This document shows, in pieces, positions 61,201-64,000 of a DNA stretch of 64,000 bases. The notes below the pieces were generated by a model. The model was not told the origin of the DNA, ran no database searches, and saw nothing but the letters and a program-made list of their open reading frames with translations. Each line of letters begins with the position of its first letter. The stretch's first letter is position 1. Position numbers and translations under genes: made by a program. The DNA is from Cercis canadensis (Eukaryota > Streptophyta > Magnoliopsida > Fabales > Fabaceae), in contig QAOA01004877.1 in NCBI GenBank assembly GCA_003255065.1, positions 848,627 through 912,626 of the forward strand, read 5' to 3'.

Positions 61201-61731
61201 CAAATTCATTTTCTTGTTTTGTAACAGAAATGGAATCTGACGGACACATTTCTCAATTATGTTGAAGCATTTTATTTCTTCTTTCAACTTTGTAAATGCT
61301 ATTTCTATCAGATATGGATTTAGAAGACAAATTTCAATGATACAATATGCTTATTTATTGTTCTTGTTCATTTCAGCATTTGCCTGTTTATGGGATTAAC
61401 TTATGAGATAGCAGGCCATCTTTCTTTTCCTTCTGTGTGATTGTGGCATGTGCACAAAATGCTTGTAATGTTTCATGATGTGGTACTGGTATTCCATTAA
61501 TAAGCACGGTATTAGATGTCATGTGTTAGTAATTAATTTTCCACTGAAGTGCATACGATAGCTATTAATTATGCTGACCTTTTTCTTTTTGGGAAATTTC
61601 CTCTGTATTTATGTTGTTACTGGCAGATTTGGCCTCATATTGAGAGGTTGGATGCAGAAGTGTTTACAGAAGATGCACCACCTCTTTTACGGGAAGCGGT
61701 TTATTCTGGTCTAAGAAGAGCAATTAATTAG
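50156..61731 (+). CDS. CBP80: CBP80/ABH1, large subunit of the nuclear cap-binding complex
   Basis: With CBP20 it binds the mRNA 5' cap in the nucleus and helps splicing and pri-miRNA processing; Arabidopsis loss causes ABA hypersensitivity. Nineteen exons in phase give 862 aa: 50156-50239, 50395-50454, 51577-51633, 52410-52481, 52680-52742, 53565-53741, 54257-54388, 54469-54535, 54863-55062, 55822-55892, 56665-56749, 57536-57604, 57732-57850, 58574-58712, 59018-59515, 59736-60035, 60570-60748, 60863-60974, 61627-61731. The N-terminal MIF4G region starts SSWTSLLLRIGDKCPEYGTS; the middle domain holds FIWPWEEWAYVLDLPKWAP; the third holds DRMMGYRLVSNLAIVRWVFS. A charged coiled-coil insertion covers about 645-725 (SSAEEAAKESKAELDAAESK), as in Arabidopsis CBP80 (848 aa). 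Intron 2 holds a MITE; the intron before exon 9 contains an assembly N. Confidence 0.96.
51034..51378. mobile_element. MITE with about 110-bp terminal inverted repeats in CBP80 intron 2
   Basis: The left end AATTGACCTAAATAATACAA (51034) pairs with the right end reading TTGTATTATTTAGGTCAATT (to 51378). Pairing continues through TTTGCAAACTATTTA, GGGCACTTTC/GGGCACTTTC, ACTATTTACCAAAAT, GCAGTTTTGATTA and AGTGAACA, giving arms of about 110 bp around a centre of about 120 bp. Long inverted ends without coding capacity suggest a Mutator-type MITE; a target duplication is not clear. Confidence 0.8.
54782..54815. repeat. Poly-T tract with N in CBP80 intron 8
   Basis: CC followed by 14 T, an N at 54798, then CC followed by 15 T. 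The repeated CC-plus-T unit around the N suggests an unmerged overlap just upstream of exon 9. Confidence 0.7.
56245..56352 (+). mobile_element. Possible LINE 3' end in CBP80 intron 10
   Basis: Pyrimidine-rich sequence ending TTTAATAACTTTGCCTTTTG then an A-run at 56343-56352, like plant LINE 3' ends. It includes three tandem GGATTCC units (about 56271-56290). No coding part or target duplication is visible. Confidence 0.35.
58182..58212. repeat. (AT)n microsatellite in CBP80 intron 13
   Basis: About 15 AT units between exons 13 and 14. Confidence 0.95.
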
Positions 61732-62635
61732 GCTTGATCTATTTTTGATTTTGCCTTCCCCTTGCCTCTTTCTAACTTGTATCCATTATTTAGACTGATG
61801 GATAAGGATAAGCATCCCCCACTTCTCATATATCACAAGGGGAAAATTGTATGCTAATGTAATGTAAATGACAAGAGCCGTCGAAAAGAATTAGCGTAGT
61901 TTTAGATTCTGGTGGGATTTTACTACTGCCTCTTTGTATAATATTATTGATTTCTATAATAGCCCAGAAGATAACAGAATGTTCATTTTACTGCTCAGGT
62001 GTGCGCCCGTCAAAACCTTGCGAAGTTTCCAGAAATGTTGTGTGGTTGGTCCCAAAATCAAATCGACCTACTTACAGTGTGTTCTTAGGGCAAATATCAA
62101 AATTGTGGTTTTGCGGAAGCGATAATCTTTTGCCTCGATTTTCTTCTATCCAAAGTTGCTAATAGTAATTTGCAGTAACCCAAAAAACAGCTATGAGTAA
62201 TTTTTTATTTTTTTTTTTATGTTCTTTAAAGATTTAAAATTTAACAAAATAATTTTTGAAAGAATATTAATTATAAAATAGTCATCGAAAGAATTGATAT
62301 ATTGATATACGTAATAAATTAGTTTAAAATTTGTTAAATTTTGAATCTTTTAAAAATTATTTTGTTATGTATTTTTAAAAATTATTTTTTGTTTTTGAAA
62401 AGAATAAAACAAAAAAAGTTGTTTGATATGGTTGTTTTTGTTTATATGTTTTGAAAATTTATTTTTAAAATATTGTTCTAAAAACAAGAAAACGAAGACA
62501 AGAGAAGACTGTTTTCAAAAATAATTTTTAAAAACAAAAAAAACAAAAACAGAATCAAACAAACTCTATGTTACTGGTCACTTATTTTGTTTGCTGTTTT
62601 ACTGTCTTAGTTGAGTACTGTTTGAGTTTATTTAG
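61732..62635. other. CBP80 3' UTR and AT-rich spacer
   Basis: 3' UTR to about 61900, then AT-rich DNA with two foldback-like stretches (about 62237-62368 and 62417-62565). No gene is supported. Confidence 0.5.
62417..62565. mobile_element. Possible small MITE
   Basis: AAGTTGTTTGAT at 62417 and ATCAAACAAACT at 62554-62565 are near-perfect inverted ends around about 125 bp that also pair weakly (GTTTTTGTTT against AAACAAAAAC). Class and target duplication are undetermined. Confidence 0.45.
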
Positions 62636-64000
62636 GGCAAATTGGATCCAGTAATAGGAAGGCAGAAACAAATAGAGCCATGCCTTATTGGGGCAGCAAA
62701 TCGTGGAGAATTCCCAGAAAGGCTGATCAATGTGGCAGAAGAAGTAAAACATAGTGATGGGGCAATAATCCTTTTTATTGATGAACTTGATACACTAGTA
62801 GGAGCTGGTTCTGGTGGAGGACCCCTTGATGCAGCTAATAATATTAAACCAGCTCTAGCAAGAGGAGAACTGAGGGTAGCATCCCATCAGTTTCTAACTT
62901 ACTATATATACTCTCTTAATGGGATTTGAGAAACCTATCCCCATTCTACTCATTTGCAGTCATCTACGAGAACACCACCAAATAAGAGGCCTTGCACTCC
63001 CTTCCATGGAAACCCATTCCACACCTAGGAACACATTCATGGAGACCATTCCGCAACCCGAGAATACCTGAGGGGGGCCCATTTGCACTCTTACTCCATG
63101 GAGACTAATTCTCGCTACTTTTTGCCACATAGAACATGAAGCCACGTTTCACCCAAGTCGACCATGGGCTTTGATACCAGTTGTTAGAGAGAATCTTTTG
63201 TGTGGGCCTGGGAGTGTGTGTGTGGTATAACATACTTGAATTAACACCAACTTAACCCAAAAGCTTAAGCTCATGAGTATTAGGTCGAGTATTATATACC
63301 ACACTCTTACTCTACATTATTTAACCTACACCACTTACACGTGCATTCTTAACACTCGCAAAATTTTCACTTTTGAGTGGTAATTTAATTTGAATTGCTT
63401 ATTAATTAAGATATTGAGAGGAATATGCAGGAGATATGAACAGTTTCATGGCGTTCGGTATGAGCATGATGCTTTAGTTGCTGCTGCTCGATTGTCAAAA
63501 CAATATATAAGGTTAATTTTTACTAAAACTCGGTCCATTGCCTTAACTTTTTTTAAGCCATACTTAAAAGTGTTTTTTCTATAGTGTCTTGCATTATTAT
63601 GTCATACAGCGATAGCTTTCTCCCTGATAAGGCAGTGGACTTAATTGATGAAGCTGGAGCCAGAGTTAAACTGACACAAATTCCAGTGTCAACCAAGGTA
63701 GTGTTTGTAACAGAGAAAGACATACATCAGATTGTGTCAATGAGAACAGGAATACCAGTGGAAAGAGTTTCACTTATGGAAGCAAAGAAGCTCTTGAACT
63801 TGGAGAAAACTCTGCATAAAGGAATTGTAGGACAAGAGGAATCAATAGAAGCAATAAGCCGCGCCATCGTCCAATTGCAAGTTTCTTATTTACTGGGCCA
63901 ACTGGGATTAGCAAAACTGAAGTGGCCAATGCATTGCCTGATGAATATTTTGCTTCCAACTTCCAAAGAAGCCATTGTTAGAGTTGATATGAGTGAGTAC
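62636..64000 (+). pseudogene. Decayed ClpC/HSP100 chaperone gene, runs off the right edge
   Basis: Blocks at 62636-62875, about 63400-63511 and 63610-64000 match plant ClpC, the plastid AAA+ unfoldase of the Clp protease. Block 1 opens [14 protein letters not shown] but jumps straight to PCLIG and then RGEFPERL, so D1 Walker A is deleted; Walker B ([12 protein letters not shown]) remains. Block 2 has RRYEQFHGVRYEHDALVAAA and splices to FLPDKAVDLIDEAGARVKL. The ClpC middle domain is missing: the frame passes directly to VTEKDIHQIVSMRTGIPVE. After EAISRAI a frameshift occurs; the other frame reads RPIASFLFTGPTGISKTEVA, where the D2 P-loop glycine before K is serine. A further shift precedes EAIVRVDMSEY. 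These lesions exclude normal ATPase function. An LTR fragment lies between blocks 1 and 2. The promoter and N-domain are absent. Confidence 0.85.
63168..63354 (-). mobile_element. LTR with adjoining primer-binding site inside the ClpC pseudogene
   Basis: 63182-63354 starts TGTTAGAGAG and ends CATTCTTAACA, a TG...CA unit with short inverted ends. Immediately left, GCTTTGATACCA (63168-63179) is the reverse of a tRNA-iMet primer-binding site, as in Copia and TRIM elements. On the minus strand this is a 173-bp 5' LTR followed by internal sequence (towards about 62940). No second LTR or coding region is clear. Confidence 0.65.

Noticed and set aside
24262-61731. A functional cluster linking AK, ICE1, SDR and CBP80
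   Set aside because: They have unrelated roles, long spacers and independent promoters; both strands are used.

Overview
This window is nuclear DNA from a flowering plant, most likely a core eudicot. The genes are split by many short, T-rich introns with plant-type splice sites. Intergenic DNA is AT-rich and full of small transposon remnants, and every recognisable protein is of a plant type (CCL, ICE1, DYW-class PPR, monofunctional aspartokinase, plant CBP80). I cannot name the species. All exon models were built by hand from open frames, splice signals and phase continuity, with no transcript support.

Layout. 1-1.1 kb (+): last three exons of a lysosomal-type alpha-mannosidase. 2.0-7.9 kb (+): RNF10-like RING protein, 9 exons, 765 aa. 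8.8-9.8 kb (-): broken J-domain/DUF3444 gene. 10.9-14.7 kb (+): sialyltransferase-like MGP2, 11 exons, 476 aa. 15.8-16.7 kb (+): CCL, a small light/clock-associated protein, 3 exons. 18.0-20.5 kb (+): intronless DYW-type PPR protein, 818 aa. 21.1-21.7 kb (-): CGR1-type rRNA-processing protein. 24.3-29.2 kb (-): plastid aspartate kinase, 13 coding exons, 564 aa. 31.8-36.3 kb (-): ICE1/SCREAM bHLH factor, 4 exons, 531 aa. 36.3-43.5 kb: about 7 kb without a supported gene. 43.5-45.9 kb (-): short-chain dehydrogenase, 3 exons, 300 aa. 45.9-50.2 kb: gene-poor. 50.2-61.7 kb (+): CBP80, the large subunit of the nuclear cap-binding complex, 19 exons, 862 aa. 62.6 kb to the right edge (+): decayed ClpC/HSP100 pseudogene carrying an LTR fragment.

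The genes do not form a pathway or operon-like cluster; they are ordinary neighbours. From memory, the alpha-mannosidase, RING, CCL, ICE1 and SDR genes match, in order, a run on Arabidopsis chromosome 3 (At3g26720 to At3g26770). Most of this window would then be an old conserved block with extra genes kept between those members.

The most informative non-genic signals are: a 5'-truncated LINE with an 11-bp target duplication; a short SINE with a 14-bp target duplication; a Tourist-like MITE with TAA duplications in an ICE1 intron; a miniature LTR (TRIM-like) element inside CCL intron 2; long inverted-repeat elements at 21.9, 30.2 and 51.0 kb; three GC-AG introns; and four single N characters, each sitting between two copies of the same sequence, which look like mis-joined contig ends. 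I found no CRISPR array, no phage-like or toxin-like system, and no convincing new multi-gene system.
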